Source: Neoscytalidium dimidiatum
Taxonomy: Eukaryota > Ascomycota > Dothideomycetes > Botryosphaeriales > Botryosphaeriaceae
Length of the DNA: 64,000 nucleotides
Assembly (NCBI GenBank): GCA_037367355.1
Contig: CM074699.1
Coordinates: 496,001 to 560,000 of the forward strand
Direction of reading: 5' to 3'
Position numbers and translations under genes: made by a program. How positions within the stretch are numbered: position 1 is the stretch's first letter; each line of letters starts with the position of its first letter. The notes beneath the pieces are model-generated. The model had not been told where the DNA came from, ran no database searches, and worked only from the letters and a program-made list of their open reading frames with translations. This document shows, piece by piece, positions 12,360-24,202 of the stretch.

Positions 12360-14420
12360 TTGCGGCGAAACAGTCAAATGCATGGCTTTTCATGGCAATC
12401 CATGGCAGGAGGAGCATATTGGCGCCTGCTTACGTGGAATAAAAAGATGGAATCAGGTCAAATTCAACGTGGAAGCGCAGCAGACCAGATGGACACTGCG
12501 AAATCACAGAGACTACTCGAGAACGTTTTCTTTTTCTCCCTCCAAGACATCAACTCGCACAAGTCGGAGCTGTTCATCGACTCGCCAACCGAAGCATGTT
12601 ATCTTCACTTCCTTGTGCCCTTCGAGACGACGCACTTCTTGCCGGTCAAGATATCTGTTGTACCATTTTGTTTGACGGCCTTCCCGGGTCAAACCTTTTA
12701 CTACGCACACGGTTCATATGCACGTTGCTGTTCAAGTATAGACCCTCGTGCATCTTTACCGGCTGTCGTAGAAGCGTCACAGAGGATCTATACTCTGTAC
12801 ATACGACACCATCGGTGGGACTTCGACTCATCCAGTTCATGGTAAGGCCACACAAGGTCTTCGCACGTTGCTTATCCTGACATTTTTTCCGCAGGGAACA
12901 ATTAGAAATGAGCTCCGATATCGAGGGTGCCGATGGAAGCTGCTTAAATAGATCAACGCTATACTTGAACAAGCTCCTGAAAAGCGTGGTCTCCGCCACT
13001 TCGGTCGGACCGTTTCCATTACGCCATGCCCCCGCCACCGCATTGGAGTCTCAGGGCGGACAAGGGCAGCCTACATTCGGCCAATCTTCAAAAGAAGCTC
13101 AAAACCAACGTGGTAGACGGAGAATATCATCCGCTAGCGGACGGGGAGCGAGCTCCACCCCGGAAGCTCCGAGCTCGCAAGACTCTGTGGAGAAATCCAT
13201 CTCCCAGATCGCCGACGATCTCCTTACTTGTTTCGCCAGCTTTGACAAGACTGCCGAGGATATACGCTCATACTGTTCGCCGCTTGAAACCTCTCTGTCA
13301 AGCGAGGAGGAGCCCGAACGCTGCGCTTCGCATGCCTGGAAGCTGTGCACCACCGTCGCGAGGCGAGCCAGGGAGCAGCTCAAGCACGCGTACCTCGCCC
13401 GGTACATTTCCTTGTGTTTTTTCCTGATATGGGAGACTTTCTCCTGCAAAGTCGGCAAGGCATGCGCTCGTGAAGTAAGATCTCTCTCGCGCATTACTTG
13501 CGACACCGTGGACGCTGACGGCTTCGCCAAAGATCAACGTGAAGATGAAAGAAGCTGGTTTCGAAGGCACCTCCCGCACGCTGAAGTCATTACGTGACGA
13601 GACGATCTTCATAAACCAACTCGTCGCTTCGGTAGAACGGCTATTTGGGGGCGAGCCAGCGTCCCGGCTCCTGTATTGCATCTTTGGTACGTCAAGGATC
13701 CACGCGGTTGCACGATATGATTCGCTAACGGGAGCGACGTGACACAGAGAGCTCCAACTACCGCTTCATTCGGTCCATAAACCGGTACAGCGGGAGCAAG
13801 AAGCTATCCGTCGTCAAGTACATTTGCAGCAAGATGCAGCACTTTCCAGGCGACGCGCAGCAAAGCCCCACCTCCCAAATACAGGACATTCTGAGGCAGT
13901 ATTTGCCCGGTTTGAGGTACGTTGGTGCGTCAATCTCTCGGCTCTGCTATGCGGACGATTGACGCAGGTCTTGCCAGTCTCGAGGAAATCAATATCGGTA
14001 TTCGTTACCGGCCGTTCGACGCAAGCAGCCCGGCGCCGAACAAGCACATCTCTTCGACTGCCTACACACACGCCCATTCTACAGAGCATGGAGGCAGAGG
14101 ACTGGGTGGGTAGTCCTATGGATACTATGATACAGGAGTGTTATGAGATGAGCAGCGCTGACCGTGCTCTAGAGACTTCCGAGGCTGAACCCGAGGAGAA
14201 CGGAAACGATGTTTTTGTGCAAGGTAGTCACGCCGTGCCGGTGGTAGGCATGCCCACCCCATGTTCGTCCGTGCCAACCATCAGCGACCCTGAGGGGGTT
14301 TGGGCCGGATTCAGCACTCAGCAGCACATTTCAAGCGACGAGAATGAACCGATGGCGTGGGCCAGCCCACTTTCCAGGTTGTCGAGTGACTTGGATTGCT
14401 GGTTTACAAACTTCGCATGA
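12360..14420 (+). CDS. Unrecognised multi-exon protein (model uncertain)
   Basis: I do not recognise this protein. A consistent frame through good splice sites gives exons 12360-12841, 12895-13474, 13533-13686, 13748-13916, 13978-13997, 14098-14420 (about 575 aa). The best-supported junctions are 12842-12894 (GTAAGG...CCGCAG), 13475-13532 (GTAAGA...AAAG) and 13687-13747. The middle (about residues 215-450) is rich in helix-forming sequence with regularly placed Cys and charged residues, e.g. around NRYSGSKKLSVVKYIC. A Ser/Arg/Gly-rich low-complexity stretch comes before it and an acidic tail follows. The start is uncertain, since the first exon also has an open alternative frame. The 20-base fifth exon is a guess. 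It could be a lineage-specific gene or a decaying one. Confidence 0.4.
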
Positions 14421-15229
14421 AAGATCTGGCATACATATAATTTACGAATCCAACTCGATGAACGTTTTATGGAGATAGACCTTAGAGTTCTAAAATGTCT
14501 CTCAAACTTTGGGGTTCAGCGGTAGACGTTCCGCAATGGAAGTCGAATTTGGCCGAAAGATCTCCATAAAGTGCTTACGCAGATACCAGTTTTCGCAACT
14601 AACGGCCACAAATTAGTTAAATCACGCATATTGACTCGTCTATGGTCATCCAAGGCCCGCCCTCAACATTTCTGTAGAACACTGGAGGTATTTGCACACG
14701 GTAAGAGATTGGATGAGCCTTGTTGTGCCATAAAAAGGAATAGAACAAGAGGCGAATCGAGAAATAGAAATGGGGCAATATGCTGAGTGAGTGACAACAA
14801 CGTCGCAGCATACGCTTGACGAGAACAATTGTCAGCGCCAAGTTGACAGTGACGTCGACCCTACGGAATCTTTTCCTAGATATCCAGAGCGTAGCGAGAG
14901 GTCTCCGTATGCTTTGTTCGCATGCTTACCCGAAGGAGGAAAGCCGTTTCCGAAAGGAGCATTCTCCTTTTGGCAATTTAGTCGACCGGAAATGTGTTAC
15001 TAAGCAATATCTATCATCACCACCAAACATGACAACACCTTGCTGAGAGAGATTGCCACGCTGCAGGAAGGACGTCAGTCTATCTTTGTCAGCCTCGGGG
15101 TATCATTCATTCAAATACCCCCGAAATCCTCGTCAATATCAGGACTCCAGCTCGCAATTTCCTCCTGGGAAGGACGAATCGAAGAGAGGACAGAAGAACG
15201 GGAAATCAGAGGGGCCGCTGAGACGTCAC
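14421..15229. other. Intergenic region and probable promoter/leader of the ABC transporter
   Basis: No independent gene seen. The in-frame open stretch from 15053 to 15229 lies upstream of the chosen transporter start and could be either leader or a longer N-terminus. A short imperfect inverted repeat built on AAAGGAG/CTCCTTTT lies near 14953-14972. Confidence 0.4.
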
Positions 15230-18200
15230 ATGGAGCCGGAGACAAGCAACCAGGGGGATGATAAGGTGGACACGGCGGCAGCAACAAGCATGGATGGCAA
15301 CGACGACAATGGCCGCAACAGCGACAACAGCGCGCAAAGGCAGATCGACGAGCAAGTGCAGATCTTCCTCTCAGGCACGCCAGCCCCGCACTCATCAGGC
15401 GCCTTCGATGTTCGCTTCCGGAACCTGGATGTTATTGGAGCCGGACTGGGGGTAAGTTTTTCGGAGAAGAAACGCGATCGGCGCTTCAGTGAACCCGTTA
15501 TGTTAGCATTGAGCTGATGAGGACGCTATGAAACAAATTAGGCACAAAGAGCCCCTACTGTAGCCAACACAGCTTTGCGCATTCTTCGGAACCTGAACCC
15601 AGTCCAGCATCTATCCTCACGCCCAGTGGCGACCCGGAAGCTCCTTCATGGATTTACGGGGACGGTGCGGGGTGGCGAGATGTTGCTCGTGTTGGGCAAG
15701 CCCGGCAGCGGATGCACCACGTTCCTAAAGACGCTCGCGAATATGAGGCAAGAGTACCATGCAATCAAAGGAGAGGTCTTGATTGGTAGTGACGATGCGC
15801 TGCGGATGAAAAAAGACTTCCCCGGTGAATTCGGCTTCTCAAGTGAGTGATCGAGAACGGATGAAGACGGGGGAATTTGGCCTGTTTTCACTGAAGTCGT
15901 TGAACATTAACTAATTATCGCTCTCTTTCAGGCGAGGACGATATTCACTTCGCATCCCTCTCCGTTGAGACGACTCTCCGGTGAGTTGAACACTATCAAG
16001 CCAGCTTGCCTGGCGTACTCGACTGTTCTCTTACGGCATATCACACAGATTTTCAGTCAACGCTCGTATATCGAAAACGATTCCCGACCGATCAAGGGTG
16101 GTAGATCGAACATTAAACAGCTTGCTCGATCTCTTCGGGCTTTCCCACGTCAAGGCAACACGGGTTGGCGATGACTACAAGCGCGGCGTGAGCGGAGGAC
16201 AACGCCATCGGGTAACAGTCGCAGAAGCGGTTAGCACCAGGGCGGGGTGAGTACTTCCTCACCAGAAAGCACTGCGAGACGGAGGAATATGTTAAACAAA
16301 AGGCCAGAGTCATGTGTCTGGACAATCCAACCCGAGGCCTGGACTCGAGCACGGCGTTGAAGCTCGTGCAAACGATGCGCAGCTACACGAACCAGCGTGG
16401 TGCAGCCACCATCATGAGCGTCTACCAAGCCAGTGACGCCATGGCCCTGCTCTTCGACAAGGTTCTTGTAATCAACGGCGGCCGCGAAATCTACTTCGGT
16501 CCCTTGAGCGAAGCCAAGGACTACTTCGAGCGCCTCGGCTTCCACTGCGACCCGCGGACGAGCCTGACCGACTTCCTCACCACCATGTCTGGAGACCGGC
16601 GCAGCCGCACAGTCCGAGAAGACTTCTCCGGGCCCCCTCCCCCCACCACGCCTGAGGAGTTCGAAGCCGCGTTCAGGGGAAGCAGGTACTGGAGCGCGCT
16701 GGCGGACGAGACATCCACAACACCGCAGGCCCCCCAGCGAAGCGGCAAAGTGGGATACGCCCTGCCCTTCTGGCAGCAAGTCTACCAATGCACCATGCGA
16801 CAGCACCGCGTCCAGCTCACGGACCGAGGCCCATGGATCGCCGAAGCGGGCGGGCTGATCGTGCAGGCGTTGATGCTGGGCACGTTGTACTGGAACCAGC
16901 AGGCGGCGACGCGCGGGCTGTACACGCGGGCGGCGGCGCTGTTCTTCAACGTGCTGGTCATGGTGCTGCAGGCGTCCGCCGAGTTCGGCAACACCTTCGC
17001 GCAGCGGCCCATCCTGCTGCGGCACGAGGCGATGATGCTGTACCGGCCGGCCTCGTACGCGCTCGGCCAGATCCTCGCCGACGTGCCGTGGAAGGTCGCC
17101 ATCGTCCTGTACAACCTGCCCATTTACTTCCTCGCCAACTTCCGGCGCGACGCCGCCAAGTTCTTCACCTGGTTCTTCGTCTTGTACTGCGCCATCATGT
17201 CCCTCGGCGTCATGTTCCGCACCATCGCCGTCTTCACCGTCTCCCCGACGCGAGCCATCCTGCCCGTCGGCTTACTGATGAATGTTTTGATTATCTACAC
17301 TGGCTTTTACGTGACGCCGCCGGGCATGAAGGTCTGGTTGGGATGGATCCGATATCTGAACGTAAGTGCTACTCACGGGATCATATCACCGACAGAAACA
17401 GCTGACTCTTCCACAGCCCATGTACTACAGCTTCGAAGGTGTCATGGTCAACGAGATCGCCGGCGCGCAATTCCACTGCAGCCAGCCCGACACGGTCCCG
17501 GTGGGTGCAAGCTACAACGACAGCCGGTACCAGACCTGCGCCGTCCAAGGCTTCGAGCCGGGAGCCTCATCCCTGCAAGGCGAAGCGTACCTGGACGCCT
17601 TCTACGACTTCCACAGCCGCCATCTCTGGCGGAACGTCGGCATCATGCTTGGATTCTTCTTGGCCTTCTCAGTCACTGTCATGTGAGTTCCGCTAGCCAG
17701 CCCGTCGACTTAGTGCACAAGCTGACGTGACACGACACCGCACAGGATCGGGATGGAGCAGTTCAAGATGCCCGCGGGTAAGCTCGCCACGGTCTTCTTC
17801 AGCCGCGAGGTCGAGGCGTCTCGGCGCGCCCCGGACGTGGAAAGCCAGCAGTCCGGGTCGAGCTACGGCGAGAAGCCGGGAGACGACGAAGATAAAGAGG
17901 ATGGGGGGAGTCATCACAGCATCCCTGAGACATCTCCATCGCACAACGTGGAGATTGTAAGGACAGACAAGACCTTCTCCTGGAAAGACATCTGCATCGA
18001 CGTCAAGACGGCCGACGGCGCCAAGCGTCTCCTGGACAACGTATCCGGTAAGCAAGAGGCCTGTGACGCACCGTCAAATAAGGAAACTCAAAAAAGCGCT
18101 CACACCAAGATCTAGGCTACCTCACACCAGGCTCCATGACTGCTCTCATGGGCATGTCAGGCGCAGGCAAGGTTCGTTCGAGACGCGCACACACACTCCC

Positions 18201-19041
18201 TCCCCTACAACTTCTCTGAGCCTAAAAAGAAAAAAAATACGTATACCCATCACCGGAACCTCCCACTGACCCAAGGCAGACCACCCTCCTCAACGCCATC
18301 TCGCAACGAGCCAAGATCGGCGTCCTCACGGGCAGCATGTTCGTGGACGGAGCGCCGATCCCGCGGTCCTTCAAGCGCCGCACCGGCTTCGTGCACCAGC
18401 AGGACGTGCACCTCTCCTCGTGCACCGTGCGCGAGGCCCTGCGGCTGGTCGCGTACCTGCGGCAGCCGGCGGCGACGCCGCGGGCGGACAAGGACGCGTA
18501 TGTGGAGGCCGTGATCGCGCTGCTCGAGATGGGCGACATCGCGGACGCGCTGATCGGCGAGCCCGGGGCCGGGCTGAGCCTGGAGCGGCGCAAGCGCGTC
18601 AGCGTCGGCGTCGAGCTGGCGGCCAAGCCGGACGTGGTCGTCTTCCTGGACGAGCCGACCAGCGGGCTGGACGGCGACTCGGCCCTGCTGATCGTGCGCC
18701 TCATGCGCAAGCTCGCCGACGCCGGCCTGACCGTGCTGTGCACCATCCACCAGCCCGCCGCCCGCCTCATGCGCGCCTTCGACGCCCTGCTGCTGCTGGT
18801 GCCCGGCGGCAGGACCGCCTACTTCGGGCCCCTGGGCGAGGACTGCCGGACCGTGCTGGACTACTTCGCCCGCCGCACGAGGAGGTGCCGGCCGTGGGAG
18901 AACCCGGCCGACTACTTCCTGGCCGAGTCGGTGAATCCGGACGTCGACTGGCACCGGCTGTGGCTGGACTCGCCCGAGTTCCAGCAGCTCCAGCGGAGGC
19001 TCGCCGCCGCCGGCGACGGCCCGGATCATGGCAGCGACAAC

Positions 19042-19073
<32 letters not shown>

Positions 19074-20144
19074 GGACCCGGACCGGTACGCGGGCACGGC
19101 GTGGGAGCAGCTCCGCGTCGTGACGCGGCGGGCCTACACCGACTACTGGCGCGACCCCGACTACGTGATCGGCAAATTCCAGCTGAACCTGTGGATGGGA
19201 CTGGTCAACAGTCTGACGTATCTGCAGCTGGGGAACTCCATGACCGACATGCGTAGTAAGATGTTCTCCATCTTCGTGGGCGTGATTACTGGCCCCGTTA
19301 TCGCCCTTGCGGTCGAGCCACGCTTTACCCGTCTGCGGGACCAGTTCCTGGCCCGTGAAAAGGACAGCAACACCTACCGTTGGCTCGTGTTCGTGGCTTC
19401 CGCTGTCGCTGTCGAGCTGCCGTGGGCGTTGATTACCGGTTTTGTGTACTGGTGCCTCTGGCACTACTCGGTCGGCTTCCCCTACTCCGCCGGGCGTGCG
19501 GCTTACGCCTTCCTCATGTACGAGCTCTACACGCTCTTCATCACGGGCGTCGCGCAAATGACGGCAGCGAGTTTCCCCACCGTCCAGGGCGCGCAGATGG
19601 CTACTGGTTTCGTCTTCCTCATCGTCAACACTTTCAACGGTCCGCTGTCCCCGCCCCCGCTGACACCGCGCGGCTGGCGTTGGATTTACAATGTCTCTCC
19701 GCTCTTCTACTTCGTCGATGCCATGGCCTCCAATGCCGTGCATGGTCAGGCGGTTGTTTGCAAACCCGAGGAAACGAGCGTCTTCTTCACGCCCCCTAAC
19801 GGACCCAGCACTTGCAGTGATTATGCCGCGGACTACTTCGGCGCGTCGAACTCCACCGGATACTTACTGGATCCATCTGCTACTGGAAGATGTGAATATT
19901 GCCCCTTCTTGGATGGTGATCAATACGTAAGTAATACCTGCTTCGCTTCTACTCGCGGCGAGGGGGGAACATTTTCAGGTTCGGAATTGCAAAAACGCTG
20001 ACTTTTGCGTAGATTCGGCAATATGAGTTTGCGTACTCGCATCGCGCAGACAATGTCGGCATATTCATCGGGTTCATTCTGTTTAACTTCACTGTCGTAT
20101 TCGCCGTAACATGGCTGTTCTTCATACGGAAGAGGAAGTCTTAA
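15230..20144 (+). CDS. PDR-type (ABCG, NBD-TMD-NBD-TMD) full-size ABC exporter
   Basis: Ten exons: 15230-15451, 15542-15842, 15932-15980, 16049-16246, 16308-17361, 17417-17682, 17746-18047, 18116-18171, 18280-19926, 20013-20144 (1408 aa, the usual PDR length). The first nucleotide-binding domain has the degenerate Walker [10 protein letters not shown] (Cys replacing Lys, normal for fungal PDR proteins), signature VSGGQRHRV and Walker [14 protein letters not shown]. The first membrane domain follows. The second domain has a canonical Walker A GMSGAGKTT, the family's degenerate LSLERRKRV signature and [10 protein letters not shown], then six hydrophobic segments. An octaglycine plus acidic insert lies at about 19037-19078 in the linker after the second nucleotide domain. 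It probably acts at the plasma membrane in export of hydrophobic compounds. Start at 15230 is preferred; 15053 and 15290 are alternatives. Confidence 0.9.
19037..19071 (+). repeat. GGC triplet tract in the ABC transporter
   Basis: GGC repeats encode eight consecutive glycines followed by an acidic run, placed between the second nucleotide-binding domain and the second membrane domain. Likely a flexible, length-variable linker. Confidence 0.8.
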
Positions 20145-20291
20145 GGCATGGGTAGGCGATTGCTATCGGTTTAAGTTCGATGTAATACTTGAGAAGTTTG
20201 CTTTTTCTAATGTCAGGAAATGGGTTACAGTCAAGGAGCATACAAAGGGGGGCTTAGGAACTTAATCATAGTAGAAAGGTTGGGTGGTATT

Positions 20292-22418
20292 CTATTCTTG
20301 TAAATTACGCCACGGTTCTTCCATGAGTAGATCCAAGTCAGAAATGTCCGTGAACAGTTTTTCGATGCCGTCTTGATAATCGGGCCAATTGGGGGGGTTG
20401 ACAATATCCATCCAACTCCACATGTCTTGGTCGCAAGCCGCTGCTACAGCATCGTCGCCGAAGAGGGCGTGGTCGACGTGAGAGGGCTCAGTACTTGCCG
20501 AGACCGAGAAGGCTTGTTCAGCGTCACCAAGCGCTTCGGAAACACCTCTTCCCGAGGTTAAAGAGTTCATGGCTGGGGCTGGCTGCGATGGAGTTGTCGT
20601 TGCCGTAAGTGTTGAACCCGAGTCTTTGTCGGAGGTGAGGTTATCCTTTTGCCTCTGATTCTCCTCGACGAATGCGACTAAGCGCTCGACACGGCTGAAA
20701 AGGTCTCTTCCAAGCGCTGCGAATCGTGAGGCTGTGGGGAGACGAGGTGAGATGGTGTCGAAAACGGCCAGGGCCATTGGAAAATAAAGTCGTGCTTTGC
20801 AAGAATAGCGACAGAGCGGATAAGACAGAATGAACCCAGCCATTGTCAACAGAGAGTCCCAGAGCGCTTGATAGATATCGCACCATCCATAGAATAGGTC
20901 GCTGCGTCTGAAACTCTCAATGACAGTTGCGGTGAGCGCGAGGCCATGCGCGACGGCGCAGGTAGCATGTCTGTCAACGAAAGGACTCCGGGCTGGGCTG
21001 ATGGACTTGAAAGGGAAGTGGATAAAAGATCGGAACAGACCCATGAGACTGTTGTGATAGTGGATCTTTAGGAGAATGCCCTGCATCGAAGTGGTAGGCT
21101 CGAGATCGTCGTCCTGGAAGACCGCTGCCTGATCCTGGGCCTGGTCGAATGCAGTCACGGTTGCCTCGGGATCCAATTCCAGCCAAGAAAAGGCGTCAGT
21201 GTGGTGTACAGAAGCTTCCCACTCGAGAATGGGCCCCAGCTGGCCTGTGAGGCTTTGTGCATGTGCTTCGCTGAGATTCAAATCGGTGGCAGAATCCAGC
21301 TCCCGTTGGCGTGCACTGGCACTAGTCACGGAGAGGACAGCGGCAGTGAGTCTGACCGAATGGACGTGGAAACTCCAACGATTGTCCAGGTCCGTTGGGA
21401 ATGGACATGACATGTCCGAGCGATGAAAAGCTGTAGGACGGGATAGCAAGAAAGAGCATTTCAAATCCAGCTGGACGAGACACCACCAGAGGCGGCGGCA
21501 CAGCTCATCATCGCGACCCGGAACGGAACGATGGAGGTCAAGGCAGAAGGCGATGCGCACAGCAGAGCCGAGCAGGTTGTAGGCGGCCTTTAGCTGGCCG
21601 GCATTCACCAAGAAGAGAGCCATGAGTACATGGCACTGGAGGTCGATGAGCGAAGGTTCAAGAGAGTCGCCAGTTAGCAAGCCTCGGTAGCGGGCGATCA
21701 GCTCGTAGCCGGCCAGCGAGGCGTCGGTGCAGGCTGCAGTGCCGGGAATTTGCAGGTCCAGCATGCGGCTAGCCAGGCCAGAGCAAGCGGCATACTGGAT
21801 AGACAGAGCAAATACGGCGCGGAGCAGCGGGCAAGAGAGCTCTTCGGGGTCATCATAGGAGGAGATGCGGAGCTGCTCGAGGTCTACGACCGGGATGACG
21901 GCGTGGATGCGTCGAACGTAGAGGCGGAGCAGGGCGCGGCGTTGAGCTGGGGTGAGGTGGAGCGGAGGCTGGTCGGCGCTCTGCGGGGCGGAAGCGAAAG
22001 CGCTGTACTGCGGAGGCGGCGAAGTTTCCAAGACTTGCTCAGGGACAACAGTGGCAATGGAGGAAAAGTAGCGATTGATCTTTGCCGCGAAGGCAGTAGC
22101 AGAGTCTGGACTCGACGAAGAGATGGGTGGTGGGTCTAGCGCAGGAGCGGCAGCAGGAACGGAAGCGGGAGCGGAATCGGGAGCGGGGGCGGGATCTGGC
22201 TTGGCCTCGAGGGGGGAATTGGCGCAAGGCTGGTTCTGACGAGGTGAGCGGCGCAGGTAGACGCAGGAGCGGTGCCGTGAGTGGCAGCGGGCACAGGGCT
22301 GCAGGCCGTCGCAGCGCACACGGAAGAGGCGACAGTGCTCACAGGCATGCCTGACGCGCGGGCGACCCTTGGAGGCGGATCTGGCCCTGTTGGGCGTCGA
22401 GACGAAAGTGAGAAACAT
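20292..22418 (-). CDS. Zn2Cys6 transcription factor with fungal_trans-type middle domain
   Basis: Single uninterrupted frame of 708 aa from ATG at 22418; open sequence continues to about 22529 but without a good ATG. The binuclear zinc cluster is CX2CX6CX5CX2CX6C at residues 26-52. A Pro/Ala/Ser-rich linker follows, then a fungal_trans-like region (from HAVIPVVDLEQL through LLRAVFALSIQYAAC to RRLWWCLVQLDLKCSFLL). The C-terminus is acidic. It should be nuclear and bind CGG-type half-sites. Its 3' end is only 147 bases from the 3' end of the ABC transporter. It may control that exporter, but this is positional inference only. Confidence 0.88.
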   Translation of the reverse strand: MFLTFVSTPNRARSASKGRPRVRHACEHCRLFRVRCDGLQPCARCHSRHRSCVYLRRSPRQNQPCANSPLEAKPDPAPAPDSAPASVPAAAPALDPPPISSSSPDSATAFAAKINRYFSSIATVVPEQVLETSPPPQYSAFASAPQSADQPPLHLTPAQRRALLRLYVRRIHAVIPVVDLEQLRISSYDDPEELSCPLLRAVFALSIQYAACSGLASRMLDLQIPGTAACTDASLAGYELIARYRGLLTGDSLEPSLIDLQCHVLMALFLVNAGQLKAAYNLLGSAVRIAFCLDLHRSVPGRDDELCRRLWWCLVQLDLKCSFLLSRPTAFHRSDMSCPFPTDLDNRWSFHVHSVRLTAAVLSVTSASARQRELDSATDLNLSEAHAQSLTGQLGPILEWEASVHHTDAFSWLELDPEATVTAFDQAQDQAAVFQDDDLEPTTSMQGILLKIHYHNSLMGLFRSFIHFPFKSISPARSPFVDRHATCAVAHGLALTATVIESFRRSDLFYGWCDIYQALWDSLLTMAGFILSYPLCRYSCKARLYFPMALAVFDTISPRLPTASRFAALGRDLFSRVERLVAFVEENQRQKDNLTSDKDSGSTLTATTTPSQPAPAMNSLTSGRGVSEALGDAEQAFSVSASTEPSHVDHALFGDDAVAAACDQDMWSWMDIVNPPNWPDYQDGIEKLFTDISDLDLLMEEPWRNLQE

Positions 22419-22795
22419 TGATTGATTGACTGGTTGATTGACTGGCGAGAGGAAGCTGAGGGTTGCCGCAGAAGTGGTGCCCCCGTACCTTGCCCGACGA
22501 TTTGTAAGGAGGAAAGAGAGCCTGTACACAGATCACGTCATTCGCTTACTTACGAGGTTGCAGGTGGGGGTGACCATCCGAGATCATCACCGAATTACGT
22601 CCGCTAAGCGAGACTACAGGGTAGTTATATTAGACCCCCTAGTAGATATTTACTATATATATTAATTTCGTATCGTCTCAGCTTTGAGCGGGCGCAATCC
22701 GCTGTCATGTCGGCCCGCGTCACTCGTTGATGCTTTCTTATCTTCATCTCAGTACCAATCGCCTCATGAGCGCAAAACACGGCATTCTGCTACGT
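22419..22795. other. Promoter of the Zn2Cys6 gene and 3' flank of the cupin gene
   Basis: Contains an AT-rich stretch at about 22624-22672 (TATTTACTATATATATTAA) that could supply core promoter or terminator function. No coding sequence is supported. Confidence 0.45.
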
Positions 22796-23779
22796 CTATT
22801 CGTCCTTCTTCGTCTCGAACACTCCATTTACCTTTCCCCGCGTCACATACTTGTCTGTACCGCCGCCGCCTATCCATGCTGCCGTCCTTTCTTGCAAAGC
22901 CGCCCACGAAGTAGCCGCCTGGTATGAAGTTGCCACGTGCAGTCGCAGCATCCAGTGAGACCGCATCTTGGCCACCGCCAGGTCCCAATCCGTTGTGTAT
23001 TCCTTGAAAAACGGCTTGTACCCCAGCAATCCACCGATCCATCGCCCCACGATAACTCCTCCCCAATACCCGATTGCCTTGCGCGCCCATATGGGTAATC
23101 GTAGCTCCGGCACCATATAGCAGTCCCCACCATCAAATGTCTGCCCTTCACCGTCAGTCTGCGCTCTTTCTGCTCCTTCTTGGGACTGCTTACGCTCAGA
23201 ACCTGGATCAAATCAAACTTTCCACCGTTGTTGACTATCCCATCGTGCCAAAGCCCATACCAGTTCTCGAAGAAGATGCGATCCAGCATGTAGTTGTCAC
23301 CAGTGTCAGACGCGGACAAAACGACCGTCATGTCTTCGGTGCTGTCCGGCGCCAGGAACTGCGTCGTTGCATTAATTTCCCGTTGAACCATAGACTTGTC
23401 TTGCACTCACGAAGCGATGCACGCAGCCCGCCCGTCCCATGATCTCACCATCTTCTGGTGTCAAGATGCGCGTCTTTCCGTCAATCTCGATCCCCATGCG
23501 ACCGGATACGCACCGGAACCATTCATTTTGCCACGGATGAAAGTGCAGCGGCGGCCCTGTCGGCTTGCTGAAGTCGATTCCTGCCGGCGCTTCCAGCTTA
23601 TATGTCTGTCTGAAAGCAAAGCAACGGCCAGGCGGTGGCTCGAGAAACTCGGTGATGAGGGCCCCGTGGAACCTGTTGTTTCCACCGTCAGCACCCTGCA
23701 CACTCTCTGTTCTTGAATGAACTCACGATACGATGGGATTGGCTCCCGTCGATACGTGATGGGGAATATGAGGCGCCAT
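22796..23779 (-). CDS. Cupin-domain protein
   Basis: Four exons on the minus strand: 23779-23727, 23672-23411, 23358-23194, 23140-22796 (274 aa). The N-terminal half is a cupin barrel. Motif 1 reads [16 protein letters not shown], giving the HXH...Glu metal triad. Motif 2 is [13 protein letters not shown], with the usual Pro missing but the His kept. The C-terminal third contains a hydrophobic segment ([19 protein letters not shown]) and is not a second cupin. Cupins in fungal clusters act as metal dioxygenases, isomerases, cyclases or decarboxylases. The reaction here is unknown. It is divergently transcribed from the FAD monooxygenase across a 423-bp shared promoter, which suggests coexpression. 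Confidence 0.83.
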
Positions 23780-24202
23780 TCTTCTTCTCAAACTACAAAG
23801 TGATTTGCTTTACTACCAGACTATCCTTTCCAGCTAGGTTTTATCTTATACTGGGCTCCCTCGCAACCCTGCCTCATCCTTGTTCCCGACACAATAAGGC
23901 AGCCCTTCGCCTTTGGAGCTGCCACATATTAACGGCAGCTTCTCAGACCACATCAATGATTCCGGCTTCCGCATCTGGCTTCCGATCCGTGGCTGCCTGG
24001 CTGATAGACGAAACACCCCGCCCTCGGCGTCACGATGAATCGGGAGCTGACCGGGCCAAGCTGTCCGCAAGCTTGAGCAACCGGCTTTTACCGTCGGTTA
24101 GTTTTTTTTGATCAAAGAAAAGCAGAGTCGCACATAAAGATTATTTGGTTTGAGTCTCGAAGACCACGGATTTTAAGAGATTTTTCAGGCGTTTTTAGCA
24201 GT
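23780..24202. promoter_or_regulatory. Shared bidirectional promoter of the cupin and FAD-monooxygenase genes
   Basis: The start codons point away from each other and are 423 bases apart. Around 24043-24050 the minus strand reads TCAGCTCC, a half-site resembling the cluster palindrome found elsewhere. On its own this is weak evidence. Confidence 0.55.

Noticed and set aside
18250..19743. Long minus-strand open frame (497 codons) inside the ABC transporter
   Set aside because: It is the complement of very GC-rich coding sequence with no family resemblance; the plus-strand frame holds all ABC motifs.
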